Part shown: piece by piece, positions 23,021 through 34,322 of the stretch
Layout: each line of letters starts with the position of its first letter
How positions within the stretch are numbered: position 1 is the first letter of the stretch
From: Stachybotrys elegans
Taxonomy: Eukaryota; Ascomycota; Sordariomycetes; Hypocreales; Stachybotryaceae
DNA: 64,000 bases
Reading direction: 5' to 3'
Assembly: GCA_020746835.1 (NCBI GenBank)
Contig: JAGPNK010000013.1
Location: 682,001-746,000, forward strand
Notes under the pieces: generated by a model
Told to the model about the DNA's origin: nothing
The model's input: only the letters and a program-made list of their open reading frames with translations
The model's database searches: none
Position numbers and translations under genes: made by a program

Positions 23021-23448
23021 TCATTCCGCCTTCTTGAAGAATTCGATTAGGGCGTTTGGGGCCGGGCCGACAATCTCCTCCACCTTCTTGCCGTCCTTGA
23101 AGAGGACAAGTGTGGGCATGGCTCTGATGCCAACCTCCTCGGACACGGCTTCGAGCTCCTCGACGTCAATCTTGGCGAAGTGAATGTGCTGGAACTCTGG
23201 CTGATTGGAGGCCCTGGGGCAATCAGTATCGTTTGTCCATGAGGAGCACTGTGAAGGGGCTTACTCGACGACGAGTGGAGCAATCGTCTTGCACGGGCCG
23301 CACCAGGTTGCGAAGAAGTCGATGACGACGAGTTTGTGGTCCGCAAGGGTGCCGCGGTACTCCTCGAGGCTGAACGGGCGTTGTTAGCATGGTGGCAGCG
23401 GGAGGCTCGGGGTCGGTGGACTTGCGTGCGGATGTTGTGTACGGTCAT
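23021..23448 (-). CDS. Thioredoxin
   Basis: Cytosolic dithiol-disulfide reductant that supports ribonucleotide reductase, peroxiredoxins and sulfate assimilation. Exons 23448-23426, 23369-23265 and 23213-23021 give 106 residues, the classic length. The active site WCGPCK is at residues 30-35, the structural Asp at 25, and the cis-proline loop RAMPTL follows. The C-terminus is [15 protein letters not shown]. The first intron (23425-23370) appears to use a GC donor (AC then GCAAGT) with a normal AG acceptor: the only in-frame joining that yields [14 protein letters not shown] uses it, and GCAAGT is the usual context of such donors. The second intron is GT-AG. No targeting peptide is seen. Confidence 0.92.
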
Positions 23449-23840
23449 GGTGGCTGTATATGGATGGATATTGCTTGGGAGCAGAGGGGAGGCGATGGAT
23501 GGGTATCTGGTGCGGAGGATGTTGTCACGGGTTCGTTTGGAGAGGAGAGAGAAATTGTGAACTTTTTGTAAAGACAGAAAGAGAGCGCACGTGTAAATTG
23601 GGTTGGAGGTGCCTTCCCTCGTCTTATGATGTATCGATGATGACATCAATCAGTGCCTCTTGCCTTTGCCGGCCACGCCACTGCTGTCTCAGCCACACGC
23701 CATCAATCAAGGGACAAAATTATGTACTATTAAACCTTCACTACCTCTAGGTACTACTAGGTACTAATGTAGTATTGAGGAGATGTTTTGGGCATTGGTA
23801 TTTCCCATGCTAAAACCAATCCGACAGCCCCTCATCCGAT
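23449..23840. other. Intergenic, thioredoxin promoter region
   Basis: Nothing further seen; AT-rich toward 23700-23780 with a repeated GGTACTA motif. Confidence 0.5.
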
Positions 23841-24080
23841 TCACTTACTGACTTTTTTTGGCCTTCCTGCTGTTCCGCTTGTTGTATCCTGGCCCGGAAT
23901 ATTTCTTGGCGGTCGGGGAATACCGCTGCATACCGTCAGCAACGCTGTCACTGGAAGACGTCTTGGAAGGGCTCACTTCTTTGATGTCTTGGAGGAGGCG
24001 GCGGCGGCTTCTTGGCCGGCAGCAGCAGGGGGATTAGCCCCCTCTGGCACGTTTGCCGTGGTGGTATTGGATGTGTTCAT
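23841..24080 (-). CDS. Possible small two-exon gene, 62 residues, unknown
   Basis: From the ATG at 24080 an exon to 23977 encodes a Thr/Ala-rich stretch ending AASSKTSK. It meets a GTGAGC donor; the intron (23976-23926) has a GCTGAC branch site 10 bases before a TGCAG acceptor, which is why I take it seriously. Exon 2 (23925-23841) gives a basic, Pro/Gly-rich tail ending GRPKKVSK. I recognise no family, and a short chance frame is a real alternative. Confidence 0.3.
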
Positions 24081-24588
24081 CTTGATTGGGATGTAGAGGC
24101 GATGGGATAGAAATGGGCAATTCTTCTCCCTCGAACCGAGGGATCGGGGATTTTTATATCCACGGGTTGGAGACAGAACAAGCTTTTTAGCAGCCGATCC
24201 AGCCGTATGTGTACATCTATCTTACTGTCACGATGGGTTCCCAACGCATTCCATGATTGTAAAGAGTGTTTGCCGTTGTCAAGGTCAGGAATGTGACGCT
24301 GTTTGGGCGCCTGTGACATGACTACTTGAGTACTGTGTGGGCAGTTTGACGATGGCCTTGTTGTTTTCCCCTCCTTCATTGGCTTTCTACTGCTCAGTCT
24401 GTATACCTACTATTTTCATCATCATGAAATGGACTGAACTGCTTCTCCGGTAATGTTTTCTCGCTGTTTGCCAGCTTCCATTACAGCGTCACGTGAGCTA
24501 CAGCGCACCTCAGCACGATGACTCCCAAGCGACCCACCATCTTCTTAGCACCTAGTGAGCTTCATGTGCCATCCATCCATCACACCCA
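24081..24588. other. Intergenic, no gene seen
   Basis: Carries the promoter of the CCA-adding enzyme gene. No clear TATA element. Confidence 0.5.
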
Positions 24589-26349
24589 ATGCTCTGCTTC
24601 CGATGCATCACGTTTGCTCGGCTCATTCAACGTCTCCAAACACGACCCTACCACGCCAGAGCGAAAGCGCATGATAACCGGCCTATGACTGTAAGGAGGC
24701 GGGACGAACAGTCGGAGCCTCAGCGGACGCCCAAGAGAATGAAGTTCTCAGGTAAAACCTCCCCCGGCGTGTGAGTCAACTGCTGGCCAAGACGCTCACA
24801 CGCTCCAGGCGCACAGAATGCCCAGATCACCCTCTTGCCGGCAGAGAAGCTCCTCAGAGACCTCCTGCTCGACTGCCGCAATGAGCTGGACGATCCATCC
24901 TCCTTGGGCATGTGGATTACCGGCGGCTGGGTTCGCGACCGTTTGCTGGGCATCCCCTGCTCAGACGTCGACATTGCCCTCAGCAGCATGACCGGCGTTC
25001 AGTTCGGCAATGCCCTCACCTCCTTTCTGGAGAAGAACGGCCAGTCCTACCTGGACCGCGCCAACCAGCTCGGCCTCCCCAAGTCCAAGTTCTCCGGCTT
25101 CAACACCACCAAGAAGAACCTAGACAAGTCCAAGAAGCTTGAGACGGCCGTCGGCAGGCTCTTTGGCCTCGATCTCGACCTTGTCAATCTGCGCAAGGAG
25201 GTGTACGAGGAGGATTCCCGCACCCCCGAGATGGAGTTTGGCACCCCCGAGGAAGATGCCTTTCGCCGCGACGCTACCGTCAACTCCATGTTCTACGACC
25301 TAATCGAAGAAAAGGTTGTCGATTTGACGGGCAAGGGCCTGGAGGACCTGTCGGCCCGCATCATGCGCACGCCGCTGGAGCCACGGCAGACGTTCCTCGA
25401 CGACCCCCTGCGAGTGCTGCGTCTGATACGCATCGGCAGTAAACTCGGATACGATATCGATCCAGGAGTGACGGATTCCATGGCGCAGGATGAGATTCAC
25501 AAGGCGCTCAACGACAAGGTCAGCCGTGAGCGCGTCGGCATCGAGGTCTTCAAAATGATGAAGGGCAAGAATACCCACGTGGCGTTTGAAGTGCTGTACA
25601 AGACGAACCTGTACGAAACTGTCTTTCTTGGGTTGGATTCCGGCATCAGGAAGAAATTGGACCAACTGCCCAGCGACTCTCCCTGGCCCAAGCCCTGGAT
25701 CAAGGCCGTCCGCACTATTTCAGGCATGGCGGACACCCAGTTCGCTATGCTGAAGGATATCGTGGCGGCCGAGGACACGCGTGAGCAGCTGTGGACCATG
25801 GTTGCCTACTGCCCCCTCGCCAAGCTCGAGATGGATATGAAACAACGCAAGGAGATGATCCCGCAAATACAAGATGCCTTGCGGCTGACCAAGGTCCTGG
25901 CGAAGCTGCTGGATACAGCGCACGCCAACTACGAATACTGCCGGGCGCTCGTCAGAGACACAGAGGCAGATGAGGCGCCGACGCGCAGCTCCGTCGGCAT
26001 GAAGATTCGCAAGATGGGCGCCGATTGGAGGATGCAGCTGATGTTTGCCGCCACGGGCGAGATTGTCTACGACCCGCAAGCCCAGCCCGGCTCGCCAGAG
26101 ATTCTGCAAAAGTACGAGTCGTTCCTGCAGACGGCAAAGCGGCTCCATCTGCTCGACGTCGTCTCGGTACGGCCAATCATCAACGGCACCACAATCATAA
26201 AGCTTCTCGGGTCAAAGGGCGGGCCGTGGCTGGCGGGTGCCATGGAGAAGCTCGTGGCTTGGCAGCTCGATCATACCGAGGCTGGGGAGGAGGAGGCCAA
26301 GGCGTGGCTGGTTGAGAACCGCGAGATGTTGTTGGCACATCCGGCTTAA
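24589..26349 (+). CDS. CCA1: CCA tRNA nucleotidyltransferase
   Basis: Adds or repairs the 3' CCA of tRNAs without a template. Exons 24589-24751 and 24809-26349 give 567 residues. The class II head has GGWVRDRLLG at residues 93-102 and the catalytic pair in SDVDIAL (Asp 107 and 109). RRDATVNSMFYDL and DDPLRVLRLIRIGSKL follow, as in the neck and ATP/CTP-specificity region. The first 32 residues are basic with hydrophobics (FARLIQRLQTRPYHARA), like a mitochondrial presequence, and in-frame ATGs follow at residues 33 and 51. This resembles yeast CCA1, where alternative starts feed mitochondria and nucleus/cytosol; dual targeting here is inferred. The intron is 57 bases, GT-AG. Confidence 0.93.
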
Positions 26350-26969
26350 GGCGTAAGGGGGGGCTTGGCGAAAAAGAAACTCTGCTTGGTTGATAGATTC
26401 AATGATACCACATATTGCGGCAATGTGTATGTGAACGAATAGCTGTGCGTATTGGTGTGCTGGGGGCAGCACGAAATACGTAGCCGTGGCCCTGCTGTTG
26501 TTCCCAGCAGCGTCTCCAGATCGTGCCAGTCCAGACCTTGGGACCAATGGTGTAATTTGCAAATGCTGGCAACCTCTCCGAACACCGTAGCAATCAAAGC
26601 AAAAATGGAACATACAAATGCATTCATGCTTCTCTGAAATTGTGCTTTCAAAAGCCTTGTTAGGTGTTCTTCATGGCATCATTATCAGAGGGACTGCTCA
26701 GTTGTGGTTGGTGAGATCACACATTTGACTTCATGCTTTGATCGAGGCCTCGATGCGGTATCCCGGTTAACTGTATAAATATTGTTTGTCCACCGGAACC
26801 CGGCAGGCATGCAGCCTCACGTTTCCTTCAACTGCCATACATGTAAATTAACCAGAAGAGCACAATATCACGTATGAAAGTAGTCCAGACCGGGAGAGTG
26901 AGCAAGCGACGGATGCATAAAGCTAACTCCTAATTGTCTATTCTTCGTCCACGGGTCTATATGCCGTCA
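26350..26969. other. Intergenic, convergent 3' regions
   Basis: Two genes end facing this stretch. AT-rich; no gene seen. Confidence 0.55.
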
Positions 26970-28089
26970 TCAGGGGTTGAGAACCTTGGTCCAGTCATTT
27001 TTACTGGCCCACTCCTCCCACGTCGTCATCGGGCAGTCGATACCAGCCTGCACGCGTTAGTCGGACTCATCTCATCACGCTACATTCCAACCTACCTTTA
27101 TGAGATCCTCGGCGTAAAGCAGATCCATGGCTCCGTCGTATCCTGGATCACTGCTGTAGGAGAACATGAGGGAGACTTCAACACCCGCCTCATAGTCTGG
27201 CGTGGCAGCAATCATCTCCTCAGGTTCGACCTGCCTATAACGGACTGGGACACTGTTGATGCGACCCCAGGTCGCAAGGAAGTCGGGCCAGGTGCACTTG
27301 GTCCCGGCAGCCATGTATGCCTTGCCTGGGGGCATCTGGTAGACAGCATAGGTAAAGTTGCCCATGTCGCCAACAGGGTCCAGGTGCGGCTGGACCTTGT
27401 CCGGTGTTGTTGTGAAGGTCATCTCAAAGGTTCCATCTTCCTTCTACGTGGACGGTCAGAGGCGGGTCACCGAGATGGGATATTAAACCTGCCTTTCCAA
27501 AATAGGAGTTGGGGAGAATGTTGTAGCTGGTGTAGAAATAGCCAGTGTGGATGGAAGACATCTTGGCCGACAGGGCTGGATACTTGTCGTTGACATAGTC
27601 GGGAAAGATGTCGGCCTTTGCGTCGTAGTGATACAGGTCCTTGTACTTGCCGCCACTGCACTTCGCAGCATGACTCAAGGTGGACACGAGGAACCCGTTC
27701 TCGTCCAGGGTGTCGACGGCTGTAGCCGCTGCATCGGCAATGTTCTTGCCCTGCGCGTACTCCACCTCGTAGGCGTACCGCCGACAGTCGATGCCCTTCT
27801 CCTTGGCAGCCTCGCGGCAGTCTGGGCGGAAGAAGGGCTCCCAGAAGTTTGTGACGCTAAAGATGACGTTGGCACCTCGAAAGGCTGTCTCAAGGCTGGC
27901 GGGGTCGGCCAGATCCGCGACAACCATTTCCGCACCCGCAGCGGTCAATGCTTGAGCGGCAGGGGAAGACAGGCTGCGGGTGAGGCCGCGGACTCGGAAA
28001 CCAGCCGCCAGGAAACGGCGAGCGACGGAACCGCCCTGGTTGCCGGTGGCTCCGACGACACAGATCAGCTTACCTGCATGAGCCGTCAT
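26970..28089 (-). CDS. NmrA-like family protein (NAD(P)-binding, atypical SDR)
   Basis: NmrA-like proteins bind NAD(P) and act as redox sensors or regulators of nitrogen metabolite repression; many are simply reductases. Exons 28089-27493, 27443-27096 and 27047-26970 give 340 residues. The nucleotide loop is VVGATGNQGGSVARR at residues 12-26. VIFSVTNFWEPF and a C-terminal SYSSDPGYDGAMDL block match the subfamily. The first intron (27492-27444) seems to start with GC (AAG then GCAGGT): using the GT four bases further on breaks the frame, while the GC donor joins NSYFGK to the expected EDGTFEM. The acceptor is an AGAAG doublet, so one lysine may be optional. The second intron is GT-AG. The role in this organism is unknown. 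Confidence 0.87.
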
Positions 28090-29167
28090 CCTGTTCTGGG
28101 CAAAGAGTGGGTAGGGTTACGTTCGGTAGATGGAGGAACGGTTTCAGAAGTGTGCTGTCGAGCCTGGAATGTCAGCGGTGAATGGATGAGTGATTTTGAC
28201 TTTGGGTCTCCAATTGGGGTTCCTCTGAGGTGGTCTGACGACTTTGGAAATGGTGGGAAGGCCACAGACCCGATGGCTGAAGGACGATTCAATGAGGGGG
28301 TGCGCAAAAAGGGTCCGCACTATAACAGCGCATGGGTAGAGATCGATAAGTTCGATAGAGGAAGGGTCTAGCCAGGGGTTGCTATCATCGTAATGGTGTG
28401 GGCAGATGCTTGCTCCTCGATGATTCCTGCTGCAGTCCCCCTCCCATGGCTGTCGCGTCGGCTGGTTAAAGCGTGAATTGGAAGAGATAGCCGTGATATC
28501 ATGGCTGGCAGCCAGCCGGAGGAGCCAGCTGTCCATGGATAAGACAGTCAGTGATGTGGTGATTGTTGTGCATACCAGCAATTAGCTCATGGAGCTATAG
28601 GCTGAAGGGGCTGCCCCCATACATCGATCCTCTGTGGCCAAGCCTCGGTAGAAACAAAATCTGTGATTCGCTGCGCGGAACGGCGCGGCGTGGGCGGGAC
28701 GTGTCGAGTCGTGATATGGCACGATGGCGCCATTGTAAACTCAAACGCCACGGTGGTTGCGATGTGATAGGGCATCAGTTGTGGGCTGACTCGACGAAGG
28801 GGCACATTGAGTGCAACAGAAGCGGTGGAAGTGGCCTGGCTGGTCAAAGGTGGTGTCTTCTTGATTATGCATGCTTCCAGACCCATGTTGGCATGGATCA
28901 AAATGGCACCAAGAATGAATAGTACGACAGAGTAGCCAGAGTTGGCGAAGGTGGGTGGGGTATGACTGTGTCGTTCTAGTTCGACTTGTTGAATTCTTTG
29001 TCACCAGGAGGCCTGAGGTTCTCTTCTGGGTAACGTCAAGTGCCGCGGCGCATTCGAGAGACAGAAAAGGAGGACACGGACAGGCCCAACGAAAACCAGT
29101 CTGCTATGCCGTCTTTGCATTACATAGCTCTGTTTGCGCTTTCCCACGTCGACTTCAACCAATAGCC
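28090..29167. other. Intergenic, divergent promoter region
   Basis: Lies between the minus-strand NmrA-like gene and the plus-strand methyltransferase. No gene seen; open frames of about 110-145 codons look random. Confidence 0.55.
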
Positions 29168-30464
29168 ATGGGTGCTGCGGTACCGCCACAGCCGGGGTCT
29201 GGAAAAGACGCCGCAGGACCAGAGCAAGAGAACCAGACTCGGCCAGAGACCTTGGCTGCGGGTTCGGGTTCGGGTGCGGATACAACAGCGGCTCGAACGG
29301 TACTGACTTCGCTGGATCCTGCCATCGACGGAGAGGAGCCAGCACCTCTACAGGTTGATGTGAGTATCTCCCTCCTGTCGCAGGGATTGTGGCCAGGGTC
29401 TGACCGGGAGCATCGTCATCTTACCAGCATGCGGCCCTCGAAGCCTCCAACATCAACGATGGCGACTCGGCCTACGGTTCCGACAGCGATTCGGCATACA
29501 CGGGCTCGGTGACATCGTCCATCTTCAATTACCAATACGAGAACGGGCGGCGATACCACGCATATCGCGAGGGCCAGTACGTGCTGCCCAACGACGACCA
29601 GGAACAGGAGCGGCTCGATCTCCAGCACCACATATGGCGGCTTCTGCTCGGCGGGCGACTGTACACGGCGCCGCTGCCTGACATGGAAACCCACCCGGCC
29701 TTGAGGATCCTGGATCTGGGCACTGGGACGGGAATATGGGCCATTGACATGGCCGACGAGTTTCCGGCGTCGACGGTGGCGGGCATCGATCTGTCGCCGA
29801 TCCAGCCCGAGTGGGTGCCGAGCAACTGCCGCTTCCACGTCGACGACTACGAGGACGAGTGGACGTATCGAGATGAGGAAAAGTTTGACTACATCCACGG
29901 GCGGGCGCTGAGCGGAACGTCGTCGAACTGGCCGCAGTTCTACCAGCGCGCCCTGCAGAACCTGCAGCCGGGAGGATGGATGGAGATGCAGGAGTACGAT
30001 GCGTGGATCTTTAGCGACGATGACAGCTTCGAACGGGCGCCCTGGACAAAGGAGTGGGTAGAGAAGCTGGACCTGGCCAGCAAAACCTACGGCAAGCAGA
30101 TCAACGTGGCGCGGTTCCACAAGCAGTGGATGATTGACGCCGGGTTCGAGGACGTCAAGGAGTTGGTGTATAGGGTGCGTTGCAACTCTCGTGCCTGATG
30201 TGGCGGTGTACTAACAGCCTGCAGATACCGATTGGGCCCTGGGCCAAGGACGCGACGCTCAAGGAGCTGGGACGGTACGAGCTGATGCACATGCAGATGT
30301 CGGTCGACTCGCACACGCCGGCGCTCTTCACGCGCGTTCTCAACTACTCGAGCGATCAGGTCAAGGTGCTGATGGAGGGCGTCAAGCGCGAGTTTCGCGA
30401 CCAGCGAGACCTGAGGCTCATCACCGGCTACCGCTTCATCACGGGACGGAAGCCGGTGACGTAG
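29168..30464 (+). CDS. LaeA-like SAM-dependent methyltransferase
   Basis: Class I methyltransferase of the fungal LaeA-like group; the best-known member regulates secondary metabolism with velvet proteins, but most members have unknown substrates. Exons 29168-29359, 29428-30174 and 30225-30464 give 392 residues. The start at 29168 has a good context (GCCATGG). After an acidic, Gly/Ser-rich N-terminus come SVTSSIFNYQYENGRRYH, typical of this group, and the SAM-binding motif I LDLGTGTGIWAID near residue 150. HGRALSG, QRALQNLQPGGWMEMQE and the C-terminal LITGYRFITGRKP follow. I do not claim it is the LaeA orthologue: this family has many paralogues. The introns are 50-68 bases, GT-AG. Confidence 0.88.
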
Positions 30465-30956
30465 CTGGAGTTCGCAGAAGCTGCTGCCAGGGTCGAACGA
30501 GCGGCGTAGGACGAGGCATGTCGGGCGAGGAGAAGCTGTTGTTTGTGCTGGCTCGGGTGGGTATTGGCGCTGAAAACTGGACTGAGGGAGGCATGATTGG
30601 AGAAAAAAATTAGCGAAGCGTGCAATTCAGCTGGGTGTAGTCATCTAGACGCATTTGACAATCCCCAATACACGATGCAAGGGGGAGAATGGAGTTTCTG
30701 GTGCTCGCACTAAATGCCTGATCTGTGACTCGATTGGAAGATTTGGGCGGGCGGTGCAACTCTCGCGCCTTCCTTGAGGCAGTAGCACCCTAGCAGCCAT
30801 TGTTGCCTAAAATTGCCAGGCGACCGACCAGAGAGGTGACTGAGCTGCTTATCTGTTTGCATTCCTAAGTACTACCTAATCAATCACTTCGGCACTTCCA
30901 CCTCGCTCAACTTACAAGCTCCCCGTTGGTAGCAGATAACGTATACATAGGTGCTC
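30465..30956. other. Intergenic, no gene seen
   Basis: Promoter side of the next small gene; no clear element recognised. Confidence 0.5.
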
Positions 30957-31367
30957 ATGCCCGGCTCGAATCTCGATGACGGCGCCCGGCGGGCTGCCGA
31001 TATCAGCGCTGCCTTCCTCAGCCAGCCCGGCTACTCGGACGACTCCATGTTCTTTATCATCCGTTACTTTGCCAAGGCCGAGGTGGGTATCTAGGGCTCG
31101 CTATCCCGTACTCCAACGCTTACACGCATCCCCTCGCCGCAGGAGGATCTCAGCCAGGCCGACCTGAGGGGGTTCCGCGAGGCCCTCGCGGCCATGAGCA
31201 AGGCAGCCAAGGACAAGGCCTTGAGTCCGGAGGAGCGAGCCCAGCGGGTTCGAGATTCCAAAGCTGAACTTCTAGAGAGGATAGCTTACGTGCCGGAGCT
31301 CGTGCGTGATCTGGACCAGATGTTGGCGTGTCTCAGGATGGCCAAGGAGCGGTTTGAAAGCAAATAA
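30957..31367 (+). CDS. Small conserved-looking protein of unknown function
   Basis: Exons 30957-31082 and 31143-31367 join in phase to give 116 residues. The protein is highly charged, without cysteine clusters, signal peptide or membrane segment. Residues 45-115 are predicted by eye to be helical, with regular Lys/Arg/Glu and Leu spacing (SKAAKDKALSPEERAQR), suggestive of a coiled coil. The N-terminal half contains SDDSMFFIIRYFAKAE, whose aromatic run may pack against the helices. The intact frame on both sides of a 60-base GT-AG intron and good codon use support a real gene. I cannot name a family; a small subunit of a larger complex is one possibility. Confidence 0.65.
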
Positions 31368-31807
31368 AAGTATTTTGTATTGGGGCCACCGCGTATGGAC
31401 CCTTAGCTATTGTCTCGTTCAGTGATTGTTTGATCTTCATACGGGCCTAGAGTTAATCGAACTTGCATACAATCTTAGTCCTCCAGGTTCTGTCCACAGG
31501 CCAACACACCTGTGTCATCCATACTCGTCTTGATGCTTGGTCTCTCCACGACATGTGTACAGGGTAGCCCGCTCGGTTCTGCCCAGGTCGGTCCCTTCAC
31601 CGCCCACACAAATTAGTTGCGGCAGGTACTGACGTACCAGGCTGAGCTGGGCAGACCCCGGTCACTCTAGCTCCAGCTGTCTGTCCTCAAACCCTCACCT
31701 CCATATCATCGCCATCCATCCCACCACCGCCGCCACGATCATCGCTTCCCCCCCTCTCCGCCACACGACCTCTGCTGCTCGAGCTACGAATATCCACAGT
31801 CCTCATC
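31368..31807. other. Intergenic, YIP1 promoter region
   Basis: The last 130 bases are strongly C/T-rich, a common feature before housekeeping genes in filamentous fungi. No gene seen. Confidence 0.5.
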
Positions 31808-32817
31808 ATGGCCAACTTCTACGGCGGCCAGCCGAACCAGCCCTACGGCCAGCCCGGCGGCGGCGCCCAGAACCTCCAATTCTATCCCTCCTCGTACGCC
31901 CCCACCGGCCCTGGCGCTCAGCAACCGGGCTACGGCTACGGCGCTGGCCCCTCGGCCGCCTACCCAGGTGCCTCGAACCCCGGTGCCTCCCCTGCCGGCT
32001 TTTCGACCGGCGGCTTCGGCGCGGGCCCTGCTGGCGTCTCGGGGCGCATGGGCGACTCTGGCGGCCTTCGGACTGGATGGTTGGCTGCCTTCAGTAGCGA
32101 GGGCTACGATGGCGAGCCGCCGTTGCTGGAGGAGCTTGGCGTCAACTTTGGCCATATTCAAGCCAAGGTAGGAATGCTTCTGCAGCGATGTTGCTGGAAA
32201 CCGCTGACGATCCCCGATAGACCCTCGCCGTCCTGAACCCCCTCCGCCGCATCGATCAACACCTCATGGACGACGCTGACCTGGGCGGCCCAATCCTCTT
32301 CTGCGTCGCCTTTGGCACCATTCTTCTCTTCTCAGGAAAGGTTCACTTCGGATACATCTACGGACTGGCCCTGCTGGGATCCTCGTCGCTCCACCTCATT
32401 CTCTCCCTCATGTCGCCAGATGGTTCCTCCTCGAACCAGCCCACCTATCCCCAATACAACGATCCTACATCCCCCGGGCAGAACTCTCAGGAAGGCGGTC
32501 ACTTGTCAGCTACGCTCACATTCCCTCGTTCCGCATCGGTCCTCGGTTACTGTCTGCTCCCCTTGGTGGCCACGAGCCTCTTCGGAATTGTTATGCCCAT
32601 GGACACGCCCCTGGGTATCGTCATGACGACGGCCGCCATCATGTGGTGCACCTATAGCGCCAGCGGCATGTTCTGCGCCGTTGGGAGAATGACTGGCATG
32701 CGCGGCCTGGTAGCCTATCCTCTTGCTCTGTTCTATGTTGGCTTTGGCATTATCGCCATTTTCAGCAGCAGGGGCAGTGGCTCCCTGGCAAACACTGCGA
32801 CCAAACTGAACGGTTGA
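31808..32817 (+). CDS. YIP1: Yip1 (YIPF5-like) Golgi/ER vesicle protein
   Basis: Membrane protein that binds Ypt1/Rab GTPases and takes part in COPII vesicle formation and ER-Golgi traffic. Exons 31808-32167 and 32221-32817 give 318 residues. The first 85 residues are Gly/Pro/Tyr/Gln-rich (YGGQPNQPYGQPGGG), as in yeast Yip1. LLEELGVNFGHIQAK precedes the intron, and DADLGGPILFCVAFGTILLF follows it; both are family signatures. About five hydrophobic segments fill the C-terminal half, ending with GLVAYPLALFYVGFGIIAIF. A Ser/Pro-rich luminal or cytosolic loop of about 40 residues lies between the second and third segments. The intron is 53 bases, GT-AG. Confidence 0.93.
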
Positions 32818-33254
32818 ACAACCACTGCCTACTGTGGATATAAACAACAATGAGAAGAAGGATAGATGGGTAAAAGTCAAAACCGGATCAAAGGTCCAGT
32901 TGCCGGATTAGACAGGAGCGGGCATACAAAATTAGGTTTCATCACGCTACATACGAGGTCATGGAGGCCCCGTGACGCTGGAAGCAAGCAGCCGCCGCAT
33001 GACATGCAATACAAGTGAGAGGTGGTGGGCTTCTCTGTATTATATTACACACATAGCAACGAAGACTCATGACCAAGGCCAGCGATTGATATAGGGAGGT
33101 TAGGAGATTATTTGGGCCGGCGCGGAGAACAGGATAGGGACGTCATCAAAAGGCGGAGTGTCAGCTATGCCGATGAATTTTATTGATACATATACTTGTC
33201 TGCACAAAACGAATCGTATTGCCTCCAGTATCACTCATATCTTCAAGGCGTACA
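32818..33254. other. Intergenic, convergent 3' regions
   Basis: Nothing gene-like seen; holds the 3' ends of YIP1 and of the next, minus-strand gene. Confidence 0.55.
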
Positions 33255-34322
33255 TCATGCGGGATTCGATGATGCCACCAACAGCTGGGGTCCAGGATTT
33301 GGTGTGCTGCTTCGCTTACACGTCCATCCGTAGCGCATCCCTTGCAACACCCAACCGCGACTAGACGGATCGGTACTGCGAGTTTCGATGAACATGGTGG
33401 CAGAGGCACACGACTCTTCCATCGTCAAGGGGCCCCTGTTGTTGCTGCTTTGATCTGATTTCTCCCCCTTGCACTCCATCCAATGCACAAAGTTTCCCTC
33501 CTGCGCCTCCGGGGTAAACGTGGTCGAGTGAAACTTAAATCTCTTGCAGTGGATATAAACGTAGGAAGCGATCCAGTAATGGTGAAACGTGACGCACGCG
33601 AGGTTCATGACATTTTCGCGGCCAATCTTGGCCATGAATGACAGCATGTACTCAACGTCCTCCTTCATGTGCGGCTTGGAGTCGTCGATCTCGAAGCGGA
33701 AGCTGTTGCGGCCGTAGAAGACGCTCTGCGCTTCCCTGCGGATGGCCTTGCTGACGCCCAGCAAGCCGATGGCGGATCTCTTGCGGGCGGCGTCGGCTTC
33801 TTTCCCATGCGTAGAGGGGGAAAACCGATCATCATCAGGGTCAAACTGGGCTCTCCGAACGCAGCGTGGCCCCTCTCCGCGTTGCGCGCGAGGGCTGGTG
33901 AGGTCGGTGAATTCGGGCACGATGGGGTTTTTCTGAACGAGGGCCATGTTGTAGATGGTGTTGCGGATCTCGGGAGGGAGGTCGGAAAAGCTAAGGTTGC
34001 GCTTTGGCTCAGGGGCAGACGTCTCCTGAGTCGAAGGAGGGCTGAGGAGAGGGAGTGATGGCTGGTTGGGGGCATGTTGGTCCGATGAGAGTGAGGAGGG
34101 ATTGGCCTCAACCAGATGCGAGAACTCAAAACTTTCGACAGGGCGGCTTGGTATAGTGGAATGCGACAATAGACTCCGATCCGAGGTGGGAGGAGAGACG
34201 GATGATTGGTCTTGGCCCTCTGTGCTCGATATGCTTGTGGGAGAAGGGCTGGGTGGAAGCAGATAAGACGGGTCTTGATCCGCAATGCTCGATGAGCGGG
34301 AGGAAGGGGGTGTGGGAAGCAT
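33255..34322 (-). CDS. F-box-like / 2EXR-type fungal protein
   Basis: Function unknown. I use the ATG at 34322 (MLPTPPSSRSSS), giving 355 residues; the frame stays open to 34616, but that extension does not look like protein of this type. The N-terminal 130 residues are Ser/Pro-rich and probably disordered. The central block LSFSDLPPEIRNTIYNMAL is the hallmark of a large fungal group related to F-box proteins, in which DLPxEIRxxIY is the first helix. It is followed by GLLGVSKAIRREAQSVFYGRN, the second hallmark. No catalytic motif is visible. Such proteins are abundant and lineage-expanded in filamentous fungi, and a role in ubiquitin ligase recruitment is only a guess. The C-terminal 40 residues may include read-through of an unrecognised intron. 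Confidence 0.65.
   Translation of the reverse strand: MLPTPPSSRSSSIADQDPSYLLPPSPSPTSISSTEGQDQSSVSPPTSDRSLLSHSTIPSRPVESFEFSHLVEANPSSLSSDQHAPNQPSLPLLSPPSTQETSAPEPKRNLSFSDLPPEIRNTIYNMALVQKNPIVPEFTDLTSPRAQRGEGPRCVRRAQFDPDDDRFSPSTHGKEADAARKRSAIGLLGVSKAIRREAQSVFYGRNSFRFEIDDSKPHMKEDVEYMLSFMAKIGRENVMNLACVTFHHYWIASYVYIHCKRFKFHSTTFTPEAQEGNFVHWMECKGEKSDQSSNNRGPLTMEESCASATMFIETRSTDPSSRGWVLQGMRYGWTCKRSSTPNPGPQLLVASSNPA

Noticed and set aside
29168..30464. Calling the methyltransferase the LaeA orthologue and the window a secondary-metabolite cluster
   Set aside because: LaeA-like paralogues are numerous, and no backbone synthase (PKS, NRPS, terpene cyclase) is present in the window.
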